DNA of 64,000 nucleotides, from contig JANBPT010000033.1 of NCBI GenBank assembly GCA_027575765.1, positions 37,976 through 101,975 on the forward strand, in the 5' to 3' direction. How positions within the stretch are numbered: position 1 is the first letter of the stretch; each line of letters starts with the position of its first letter. The notes beneath the pieces were generated by a model. The model made no database searches. It was not told where the DNA came from and saw nothing but the letters and a program-made list of their open reading frames with translations. This document shows, in pieces, positions 55,613 through 64,000 of this stretch. The position numbers and the translations under genes were made by a program. This DNA is from Tieghemiomyces parasiticus (taxonomy: Eukaryota; Kickxellomycota; Dimargaritomycetes; Dimargaritales; Dimargaritaceae).

Positions 55613-56308
55613 TTACTGACGGGGAGTAGGGCAATCCCGGGAGAAGTGACCGGTCTGGCCGCAGTTGTAGCAGGTACCGGCGCCGCCGGAGCGACCGCCG
55701 CCGTTACCACCGCTGGGGCAGTCACGGCTGATGTGGCCGTCCTGGCCACAGTTGTAGCAGGAACGACCACCGCTGTTACCACCACCGTTACCACCGCTGG
55801 GGCAGTCACGGCTCATGTGGCCCTCCTGGTGGCAGGAGTGGCAGGTGACCTTACGGGGCTCGGGGCACTCGCGGGACATGTGGCCCTCACCACCGCAGTT
55901 GTTGCACTTGCGGGCCTCGGTACAGTCACGGCTCATGTGGCCGGTCTGGCCGCAGTTACGGCACTTGGAGGGCTCAGTGCAGTCACGGCTCATGTGGCCG
56001 GTACCGTTGCAGTTGTAGCAGACGGCCGGGGGACGGTTCTCGCGGAAGTTGTTACCACCACGGCCGCCACGGAAACCACCACGGCCGCCGTTACCAGCGG
56101 AGGAGCAGTCGCGGCTCATGTGACCGGTCTGACCGCAGTTGTAGCAGGCGCGGTCGCCACCGAAACCGGAGTTCTGGGCGCGGGGCTGGGGGCAGTCGCG
56201 AGAGCTGTGACCGGGCTGCTTGCAGTTGAAGCAGAGGGCCTCGGCGGACGAGCAGTTGGCAGCAATGTGGTCAGCACCACCGCAGCGGAAGCAGTTACGG
56301 CTAGACAT
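55613..56308 (-). CDS. GIS2: CNBP/Gis2-type zinc-knuckle protein, nine CCHC fingers
   Basis: A cytoplasmic single-stranded nucleic-acid-binding protein; CNBP/Gis2 binds mRNA and promotes translation. One exon encodes 231 residues. Nine CCHC knuckles are present, from [14 protein letters not shown] at the N-terminus to [14 protein letters not shown] at the end; all have the C-x2-C-x4-H-x4-C spacing. Knuckles 3 and 4 are separated by an Arg/Gly-rich linker ([15 protein letters not shown]), and 7-9 are separated by Gly-rich PSGGNGGG spacers. Human CNBP and yeast Gis2 have seven. Knuckles 3-9 are so similar that recent unit duplication is likely. Codon bias is strong, which suggests high expression. 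A TATA box lies upstream. Confidence 0.95.
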   Translation of the reverse strand: MSSRNCFRCGGADHIAANCSSAEALCFNCKQPGHSSRDCPQPRAQNSGFGGDRACYNCGQTGHMSRDCSSAGNGGRGGFRGGRGGNNFRENRPPAVCYNCNGTGHMSRDCTEPSKCRNCGQTGHMSRDCTEARKCNNCGGEGHMSRECPEPRKVTCHSCHQEGHMSRDCPSGGNGGGNSGGRSCYNCGQDGHISRDCPSGGNGGGRSGGAGTCYNCGQTGHFSRDCPTPRQ

Positions 56309-56474
56309 ATTGAAGAGATGGGGAGTGAGGCGGGGGAGATTGGGGGAAAGTGAAGGGATGAGCGAGATCCGGAAGGTGTGGGACGACAGACAAGACGCAC
56401 GACAGTGGTAAACCTAAGAAGGGGGAGGGTGTTGGGAACAAGAGGTGTTGGGTGGGCTGCGCGCGCCCCAGCTC

Positions 56475-56486
56475 AATTATATACAC
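56475..56486 (-). promoter_or_regulatory. TATA box of GIS2/CNBP
   Basis: Read on the minus strand, GTGTATATAATT lies about 170 bases upstream of the start at 56308, followed by a CT-rich leader. This matches spacing at other genes in the window. Confidence 0.5.
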
Positions 56487-58793
56487 TACACCTTATCCCA
56501 GCGCGGGACGGCGGCGCCTGGATTGGGGCTATTTTTTGAACTTGTTGGCGCCCACGACCAACGCCCGTACGGCCGGCCCGGTTTTTTTTTCACTTTTATG
56601 TGCATGCGGGTGTCCAGAGGCTAAAGTAGGTGGGCTAGGGTAGGGTAGGGGCTGCCCACCGCCGGCCTGCTTGGGGTAATTTTTTTTCACTCGCATTTAC
56701 GTGGGGTTGTTTCCTGTGAAAAAAAAAGAGGTTTTAAATGGATCCAGCCTATGCACGCCACACCACACACGCTCATCGTCCAACGCAGCGTCTATTGGCC
56801 CGGGCTTTAATTAGCCCCGTGATGAGAGTAGAGCAGGGCGTAGCCATGGAGAAAATGCCTCATCCGGCACCAGCCTGCGGCGCAGCTCCCGTAGTAGCCT
56901 GGCGAAACAGCGTACAGACCGCCTGGGCCCACCTCCTCTGATCCACCAATACGATTCGCCGCTACACCGTAAATTGGTAAACAGGCTGAAGCCAGCATAG
57001 TCCCTATGTAGAGGGGAGGGCAATAAGTGTATATGCACTGTGTATGCCAGAACCGATCCCCCAGCACCGGGGGTTGGAATCAGAGCGCGGTGTACGCTGC
57101 GAAATCGGCCAGACTAGCCAGGGTTAGATCGATCCACCGGCGAGATGGGATGATACGCAGCGCATCGACGATGGCTTTGAAGGGCACGGAACAGCTGGGT
57201 CTAATCAACACTGGGCCGGCCGCCATGGTGCGGGACCTTTAGCCCAGCGAAGCTACCAACAGACTGGCGAACATATCTGCGCATGCATCGGTGGTAGTGG
57301 GCCCACCCGACCCCTAGATTACCAAGTGTGAGAAAACCAAACATGGCAAACCCCCCCCCCTCCCCGCGGTGTGGAAATATCCACTACAGCTGGACTGGGG
57401 GGATCAGCGACCCCTTCGCACCAACGCTTGACAAGATGAAAAAAATAAATAAGGGGAGTTAAAAATTTTTTCATGTAGAAGGGGGGGGGGGTTTACGAGA
57501 GGGGCGGGAGAGGGGAACTGTGACGAGGGTTAACCGTGACAAGCTGAGACCGTCAGACCAGCCCTGGCCAATCACATAGACGTACAACCTGTGGCACTCG
57601 ACTTCTTGACTGGCTGAAGCCAATGGCGGGGACGCACTTTGGAACCGCCCTCCCTCTTCTTCCGCTCACCGCCCCTGGGGGAGGGGTCTGACGACGGACG
57701 GCCGCAGGGATTCGGCGTTGGCGGTAGTGCAATTTGCGAAACGTGCCTGCTTCTCTTTAGCCTACAATCGTCGTCAGCAGAATCTGCGAGGCTGGGGCCC
57801 CGTGGCTACAGTTCACCTCAGCGGCCCGATCGTGTGTGTGTCTGCCAGTTCTGGCTAAGCAAAGGTATCGGCCTGGCCTGATGGTCCCAACTGAATATGC
57901 CGACCTGGCCTCCACACCTTGGCCCCCCTCCGCCTGAATGTCCCTCTCGCCCCCCTCTCCTGCATCGAAGGAGCGGAGGCCTGGCCGGCTGGCCTCCATC
58001 GCCCGGTACTGGTTGGCCACCAACCACCGTTCCCGTTGGGCCATATTAGATTAACTTCGCTGGCGTCACTGTTGGCGGTGGGGAGGCGCAGACGACCCCC
58101 TGCCTCCATCTCGGTTCGTATATTTGTATAAGCTAGTTTTACCAGCGCAGGGCCGTCCCGGCCTCCTTGGCGATGTCCGTAATCTGCTGGCCCCTCGGTT
58201 TTCGTTGTTGACAGCCTTCGGCCCGCCCAGAGAACAGGGATACCCATGCGCTAACGCCTGGTTGTCCGCGGCCAATCGCCGTGGGGGAGGGGTGTGGGCG
58301 ATATACCAACTGACCAGCCCCGCGGCCCCGTTGGGGAGAGGGCGATCGGTTGGCTTACGGGATGGGCGAGCGGTATACCTTGCTGGTGGGACATTCAGAT
58401 GGCGAGGGGTGCCATGGGTCGTGGTGGAGAGGAAAAATGAGATCAGTGGTGAAAAAAAAAGTTTCGGACGAAGTGGATCCCTCGGTTCCGTGGCCTCCCA
58501 GTCTTGACTGGTATGGCTTCGGTCTGCTTGGCATGCACAGGCACTGGCACAGGCGCACGCCCCGCTACCACTCCCGCCAGCCTCTCACCCCCCCACGTGC
58601 ATAGATCTCGGGCGGCCGCCCCACCATCTCACCGATCTTTCTTCTTTACCGTTGACACCCGGCCCTAATTTCGTGGATCTTCTTTGCATCTCCCTTTCTA
58701 CTAGAAACTTTTACAGGATCGACCCCCGTTGTCATCCCACCCAGCTCGCAGATCTAAAGTTTTCCGGTTTTCACTTCCATTTCGTTCGCAATC
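56487..58793. other. Divergent intergenic region, CNBP to eIF4A
   Basis: 2.3 kb with no supported gene. It contains an 11-base G run at 57481-57491, short hairpins such as GGTTGG-CCA-CCAACC at 58010-58025, and pyrimidine-rich sequence at about 58610-58793 that is the eIF4A leader. Overlapping frames on both strands lack protein character. Confidence 0.4.
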
Positions 58794-59384
58794 ATGGCTG
58801 ACGTGACGTAAGTACCATTGCACTTGAGCCGGTTACTGAATCCGTGCTACTCTTTTACATGGGTGCCACTTGGCCAAGTGGAACAAAATAGATGGCGCCC
58901 TTCGCTGCCGAGCTGAGCACAGTGCCCGTCGCCTAACCTCGCTATCGGCCACCGAGGACTGTAGCGGGTGCGGCTTCCCAGCCCCTTGGTGTCGTTGTAT
59001 GCCAAGTCATCTAAGGCAGCGGAGCACTGACTTTCTCGTATGGCAGCTAGGGTCGTCCACCTCGTCCAAATACCGAGCCAGTCTCCTTCTCTACTCCCCC
59101 TTGTCTACTGTCCGACATGTGTGTATCTCACCCGTCTTTCCCCCCTCCCGCCTTGCCCATCCTCTTGCTACTCTAGCAACAACCCCGCCGCTGAGGCCTC
59201 GGCCGTTCCCCAGGAAATTGAAATCGAGTCCAACTGGGAGGAAGTCGTTGACAACTTCGATGCCATGGGCCTCCGCCAGGACCTGCTCCGTGGTGTCTAC
59301 GCCTACGGTTTCGAGCGCCCCTCGGCCATCCAGCAGCGCGCCATCATGCCCGTCCTCAAGGACCACGACGTGATCGCCCAGGCC

Positions 59385-59417
<33 letters not shown>

Positions 59418-59908
59418 ATCTCCATCCTCCAGAAGCTGGACATGTCCATCAACCAGTGCCAGGCCCTCGTGCTCGCCCCCACCCGCGAGCTGGCCCAGCA
59501 GATCTCTAAGGTCATCAGCGCCCTCGGCGACTTCATGCATGTCGAATGCCACCTGTGCATCGGTGGTACCAACGTGAACGAGGATATCCAGAAGTTCCAG
59601 AACGGTGGCCACGTCATCGTGGGTACCCCTGGCCGTGTCTTTGACATGATCTCCCGCCGCGCCATTAAGACCGATAAGATCAAGATGTTCGTGCTCGACG
59701 AGGCCGACGAGATGCTGTCCCGCGGTTTCAAGGACCAGATCTACAACGTGTTCCAGCTTCTGCCCCCGAACATCCAGGTCGTGCTCCTCTCGGCCACCAT
59801 GCCCGCCGAGGTGCTGGAGGTGACCAAGATGTTCATGCGTGAGCCCGTGCGCATCCTGGTGAAGCGCGACGAGCTGACCCTGGAAGGTATCCGTCAGTTC
59901 TACGTGGC

Positions 59909-59941
<33 letters not shown>

Positions 59942-60374
59942 GTGTGACCTGTACGAGACCGTGGCCGTGACTCAGGCCGTCATCTTCTGCAACACCCGCA
60001 GAAAGGTCAACTGGGTCACCGAGCAGCTCACCGAGCGCGATTTCACCGTGTCGGCCATGCACTCCGAGATGGAGCAGGCCCAGCGTGAGATCATCATGAA
60101 GGAGTTCCGCTCGGGCTCCTCCCGCATCCTGATCACCACCGATCTACTGGCCCGTGGTATCGACGTGCAGCAGGTGTCCCTGGTCATCAACTACGATCTG
60201 CCCACCAACAAGGAGAACTACCTGCACCGTATCGGTCGTGGTGGTCGTTTCGGCCGTAAGGGTGTCGCCATCAACTTCGTCACTGCCGAGGATACCCGTG
60301 CCTTGCGCGAGATTGAGCAGTTCTACAACACCCAGATTGACGAGATGCCCTTGAACGTGGCCGAACTTATCTAA
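58794..60374 (+). CDS. TIF1: Translation initiation factor eIF4A (DEAD-box RNA helicase)
   Basis: An ATP-dependent RNA helicase of the eIF4F cap complex that unwinds mRNA leaders. Exon 1 is only 14 bases, 58794-58807 (MADV plus two bases); the 369-base intron ends at CTAG, and exon 2 is 59177-60374, giving 403 residues. All motifs are intact: Q-motif [15 protein letters not shown], motif [13 protein letters not shown], Ia APTRELAQQ, Ib [43 protein letters not shown] and [15 protein letters not shown]. The C-terminal MPLNVAELI matches eIF4A. Codon use is strongly C-ending, as expected for an abundant protein. Confidence 0.97.
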
Positions 60375-61373
60375 GGTACACCACGCTAGATCATATCAAC
60401 CTCATTCCCCCCCCCCGCTTTCTATCTCTTTCTCTCACTTTTGCGGTGATGTTGACCTCCCTTTTCCTCCCTTGCATGCGTATGAGTGTGTATGTGTCGT
60501 CCGGAGCTTTCAATTCTCCTCATTAAAAAAACAACTTATATTCTCACTGGCCCGTCCTTTTGCATGGTGTGTTTCCCAGGTATATCCCGCCGGGTGCATA
60601 CACAATGTTCTTTCTGAAAGGAAAGGGAAATGGGAGGGGGGACGGTCTGCCAAGCCCCCGCCAGCACCATTAACTATTTAGGAGTGCTTTTGTGGTATTG
60701 TTCTACGCGACGTACTGACGTCAAGTCGTAAGCTGATCCTATGCCACCCCTTGGCAGCACTTCAATGCGATAATTGGATGTCGCTCTATTCGGGCAAGCT
60801 CCAAGAAAGAGCGGGGGAGTATTGGGTAGCCAAGAGGCGTGCTCCATCAGTTCAAGGGAATGGTTTGGAGACCCAGTTTAGGAAGGCTGACGTGGCGCTT
60901 GATGGGCACGGCAGGCGGTATAGGCGCGAGGGGCATGGAGCAGAGAAGGCATGTCTGCCTTGTCTACACGGCCTTCCCATTGACCCAGACTCGGTCCTGT
61001 TGTAGCTACTGTAGGACCCAAGGAGAACGGTGTAGTTATTTCCTGGCGTTCGCCAGCTGAGGAGCCACTCCCCTCCCTTTATTTAGGCTCGCTCGGTGGT
61101 GCTAGGGTGAATGGCACTAGGAATGCATGCCCGCTCCACCACAACCGGTTGTCTCCTCTATTCTCTCGACTTTCATCGTGCCAAGCCTGGCTTACATCCT
61201 TCGGCTCTCTGGTCTCGGGGCATCAAGACTTCTGTGGCCGACCCATTCTGCCTGTCTTTCTAACCACCTTTAACGGCCAGTTGCGAGATTCATCCGCCTG
61301 TACAAACCCTACATCCATACCCGCCCCTAGCTCTCTCTTCCTTTCTTTACCAAACCTGCCTGGGACCCCAGTT
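60375..61373. other. Intergenic region, eIF4A to DHHC gene
   Basis: Pyrimidine-rich near 60395-60470 (eIF4A 3' side) and again before the DHHC ATG (about 61130-61373). The DHHC frame is open back to 61107 but has no good reason to start there. No other gene is seen. Confidence 0.4.
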
Positions 61374-62897
61374 ATGGCCGATTCCACTGCCCACTTTGTC
61401 CGCTTGGACACACACCCTTCCCCAACACCCGCATTGACGGCCCCGACGACGAGGACGACCTGGAAAGCCCCGCCAGACTGGCGCCAGCGCTCCTTGAATG
61501 TGGTCAGCTCGCTCCCCGTCTTTTTCGGCCTGGCTCTCCTCTTATGGTCCTACTATGCCTACGTCGGTCACCTTTGCCGACTCGTCCTTGCCCAGTCCGG
61601 ATCGGGGCGGTTCGTAAGCCAGCTGATACTTTACCACTGCTTCTTTGGCATGTTTACGTGGTGCTACTTCCGATGTATCCTGACCCCGCCCGGGGTGCCT
61701 TATCTTCATGATAATCGAGCGGTGACGACGGTGCATAGCGGCGACGAGGACGGGGATAGTGATGCCGGGGAGTTTGGTCAGCCGGACGTTGAGCCGTACC
61801 ACGTGGCCCAGCGACGGCAAGCGGCGCGCCAGACCGTGGAGCCAGGACCTCCCGACCTTGACGACTCCGTTGGATATTCCCCTGGGCAAGGGCCAGGTGA
61901 AGAGGAGGGGGCCCGGCGGCCCTTGGTGGCAGCGGAGGACCACGACCCGATTCCAATAGTTGATAGGAGCGCACGGTCACGGCAGGCCGGCTCGCGTACC
62001 AGCAGTCTGGTATCAGTGCAACTCTCCGAGTCCGCCTCCCACCACCACGCGGCGTCCGGCCCGTCTCCGATCCACCGGTCCGGATCCGCCACCACCCCTC
62101 GGCGGACGACCTCCGCCAACCCGTTCGCGGCCGTCACGGTCAAATACGACGGGGCCCAGCGGTACTGTCGCAAGTGCGACGGGCCTAAACCCGATCGGGC
62201 GCACCACTGCAGCGTGTGTGGGGCGTGCGTGCTCAAGATGGACCACCACTGCCCGTGGATCAACAACTGCGTGGGTCACGGCAACCACAAAGCGTTCATC
62301 CTGTTTGTATTTTGGGGTAGTCTCTACTGTTTATACGTGTTTGCCAGTGGGGTCCCGACGTTTATCACCGAGATTTTACCGCACGATCGCCCCGGAAGAG
62401 GAGGCAGTGGTGGTGGTGATGACGGAAACCGCCGTGAGCGGTTCGAAACGTTCCCGGATTTTCATGTCCTCTTCCTCATGCTTGCCGCTGGCCTTTTCGG
62501 AATCTCTCTGGCCGTGTTTGCCGGCTTTCACTTTTACTTATTAGCGCGTAATATCACGACCATCGAGACGTATGAAAAGAACCGGTTCCTGGCCCAGACC
62601 GCCGTTGCTGCCTTTTCCCCCGCCACCGTGGGTACGGCGGCGAGGCCTCCATCAGCTGTCACCTATGCCTCTGGTGGTGGCCTGGAAAGGCCATTTGCTA
62701 CTGCCACCACCACCACCACCACCACGACCCACCGCAACTTGTTCGACCTGGGTGTTCGCCGAAATTTTGTCGAGGTTATGGGTCCCCGCTGGCAACTGTG
62801 GCTCCTCCCTATCATGAACAGCCGCGGGAATGGTCACTCGTTTCCTATCAACACCCACGCGTATGGCTCCTTTCCACTCGCAGAATCCGCCGTCTAA
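61374..62897 (+). CDS. DHHC-type palmitoyltransferase (Pfa3/ZDHHC2/15-like)
   Basis: A membrane S-acyltransferase. One exon encodes 507 residues. Membrane segments lie at about 46-66 ([20 protein letters not shown]), 82-102 ([17 protein letters not shown]), 308-330 and 366-390. Residues about 105-255 form a long polar, acidic and Ser/Gly-rich cytosolic linker, unusual in length. The cysteine-rich domain reads [20 protein letters not shown] and [20 protein letters not shown], with the catalytic Cys near residue 290 intact. [11 protein letters not shown] is the TTxE motif. The C-terminal [16 protein letters not shown] and NGHSFPINT match the PaCCT motif of Pfa3 and related enzymes. In Pfa3 the target is vacuolar Vac8; here that is inference. 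Confidence 0.93.
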   Translation: MADSTAHFVRLDTHPSPTPALTAPTTRTTWKAPPDWRQRSLNVVSSLPVFFGLALLLWSYYAYVGHLCRLVLAQSGSGRFVSQLILYHCFFGMFTWCYFRCILTPPGVPYLHDNRAVTTVHSGDEDGDSDAGEFGQPDVEPYHVAQRRQAARQTVEPGPPDLDDSVGYSPGQGPGEEEGARRPLVAAEDHDPIPIVDRSARSRQAGSRTSSLVSVQLSESASHHHAASGPSPIHRSGSATTPRRTTSANPFAAVTVKYDGAQRYCRKCDGPKPDRAHHCSVCGACVLKMDHHCPWINNCVGHGNHKAFILFVFWGSLYCLYVFASGVPTFITEILPHDRPGRGGSGGGDDGNRRERFETFPDFHVLFLMLAAGLFGISLAVFAGFHFYLLARNITTIETYEKNRFLAQTAVAAFSPATVGTAARPPSAVTYASGGGLERPFATATTTTTTTTHRNLFDLGVRRNFVEVMGPRWQLWLLPIMNSRGNGHSFPINTHAYGSFPLAESAV

Positions 62898-63551
62898 TAT
62901 TGAGTGGGGAGGTATATGAGGTGTGGGGTAGGCGGTGCCGAAAAAATATGTCTATATATATACTAGCCCCAAGGGTACAGAATATGACTCTAGTATATAT
63001 GGTTTCATAGTGAAGGAGAGGCTCCAAGGCAATTGCCTCTATGGTCAACCATTTCCCTCCGCCACCAGGTCACGGTACCCTCATTGTTGCTTCTTAGCAT
63101 AATTCTATTAGGTAATTACTATCATTCAGTCATCTCCTTCTTTGCCCATCATCGTGTAATCTACTTTTCTACTTATTTCGAACGCTTCGTCTGAGTTTTA
63201 CCATTAAAATCCCTCCTCCCGCCGCCGCCGTGCTTTGTGGTTGCAATCTACGCGCCCGCCCCTCCTCCTCCTCCTCCTCTACTTTAGAAGAGGGGGGGTG
63301 GTGGCTTGGCAACAACGGCTTCATAGCATGATGTGCGAAGGATACCAGTATAATATTTCTAGGCGACTCGGACTGCCCGCGCCTTTTCTGCTGTCCTCCC
63401 CTTCCCCCGCGACCAGTTAATTTCCTAAACCATTACATTTTCTACATAGCGAGAATATATATCGATTGAATTCATTCATACGTACATACAATCAAGGCCT
63501 TGTAACCTTGAACTTGAGCGCCTAGGGTGACGGACGCTTCCCAGGAGGTTG
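62898..63551. other. Convergent intergenic region
   Basis: AT-rich with TATATATA runs near 62950-63000, CTC/CCT microsatellite-like sequence near 63260-63285 and ATATATAT near 63455-63461. It holds the 3' ends of the DHHC gene and the next gene. No gene is seen. Confidence 0.45.
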
Positions 63552-64000
63552 CTAGATGGGGGGCACATCCTCGGGTTCAATGTGCTCGCCAAAGTACTTG
63601 TCCATGATAAGGGCAACTGTGTGACGGATATCCTCTTCGTCCAGCAAGTTGGCTGATTCGATGAGGTCGGGCGCGCCTTCGTACGTGTGTAGCATGTCCA
63701 CGCCCTGGTTGATGTATAGTGCAGTGGAGAGGAAGGACGCGGTGGTAATCCAGGGAGGGGGAGAAAAATAACAAGGAGGTGTATTGAATTGGTTAGCTGC
63801 CAACTTTAAAGGTCTAAATCGTATTTCCTCAATTGGCCACCGAAATCAAATTCCAGAGCATCACACACTCGACGTGTCAGTGTGGATGTAGGGGGGGGGG
63901 AGCCCGGGCCTAACAGATACAGCCCACTTACCTGGGAGTTCTCCGAAACCAGCATGGATAGGAAGTGCAGCGCCATTCGGATATAGTCGCTTTCGTGGGT
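63552..64000 (-). CDS. 3' end of a helical, possibly armadillo/importin-alpha-like gene (partial)
   Basis: Two exons on the minus strand: 64000-63932, running in from the right edge, and 63704-63552, ending in a TAG. They join in phase 0 with a GTAAGT donor and CAG acceptor. The translation runs THESDYIRMALHFLSMLVSE, then VDMLHTYEGAPDLIESANLL, DEEDIRHTVALIMDKYFGEH and IEPEDVPPI. The pattern of paired amphipathic helices ending DKYFGE and an acidic tail resembles the last armadillo repeats of importin-alpha, but I do not see a definitive motif. The gene begins outside the window. Confidence 0.5.

Noticed and set aside
55577..56353. A 258-residue open frame antisense to CNBP
   Set aside because: It is the shadow of the repeated CCHC/Gly-rich codons of CNBP; its composition is repetitive Ala/Val/Gly/Thr with no independent signal.
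57481..57491. Long G run, considered as a telomere-like or structural element
   Set aside because: Homopolymer G/C runs of 8-12 occur across the window with no repeat unit; likely ordinary simple sequence.
59091..60062. A 323-residue frame antisense to eIF4A
   Set aside because: It arises from the strong C-ending codon bias of eIF4A; no family resemblance.

Overview
The window reads as nuclear DNA of a filamentous fungus. Genes carry short spliceosomal introns (about 50-370 bases) with GTAAGT/GTAGGT donors and YAG acceptors. They include fungal hallmarks such as a Spa2-type polarity scaffold, a fungal-style Cdk8/Ssn3 kinase, a fungal PDP-type mitochondrial PP2C and a Gis2/CNBP zinc-knuckle protein. 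Coding exons are GC-rich with C/G-ending codons, and gaps are more AT-rich. An early-diverging (zygomycete-grade) lineage is my guess from the combination of SART3 with HAT repeats and four RRMs, an Sfp1-like finger fused to Myb repeats, and mariner remnants. The sequence alone does not settle the species.

Layout. 1-6.2 kb: a Ste20/GCK kinase (minus, cut by the left edge), TRM6 (plus), and an uncharacterised gene of about eight exons (minus). 6.3-14.2 kb: SART3/Prp24 (plus), converging with a large Myb plus C2H2 transcription factor (minus). 15.8-17.6 kb: mitochondrial PP2C (minus). 18-26.7 kb: a gene-poor stretch with two secreted-protein genes (a double-psi-barrel-like protein and a histidine-rich repeat protein) and the 3' part of a small membrane-protein gene. 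28.9-38.3 kb: SPA2/GIT scaffold (plus), prohibitin-1 and QCR8 (minus), a Rab5-type GTPase with a long insertion (plus), and an SDF2-like MIR protein (minus). 38.3-44.3 kb: a 3.6-kb gene desert, NOL12/RRP17 (plus), and a decayed mariner-type transposase. 45-53.7 kb: Rieske protein RIP1, CDK8, a Ser/Pro-rich orphan (all plus), and COX5 (minus). 55.6-64 kb: CNBP/GIS2 (minus), eIF4A (plus), a DHHC palmitoyltransferase (plus), and the 3' end of a further gene (minus, cut by the right edge).

The genes are single transcription units, not operons. Functional themes recur: RNA metabolism and translation (TRM6, SART3, NOL12, CNBP, eIF4A), mitochondrial function (PP2C, PHB1, QCR8, RIP1, COX5), and polarity, trafficking or the secretory pathway (SPA2, Rab5, DHHC, SDF2). 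Many start codons follow a pyrimidine-rich leader on the coding strand, and several genes have a recognisable TATA box 120-185 bases upstream of the ATG. I found no tRNA, rRNA, CRISPR or prokaryotic features. The items most worth a second look are the two secreted genes sharing a Cys-x8-Cys motif, the Myb/Sfp1-like fusion factor, the Rab5 insertion, and the uncharacterised multi-exon gene at 3.5-6.2 kb.
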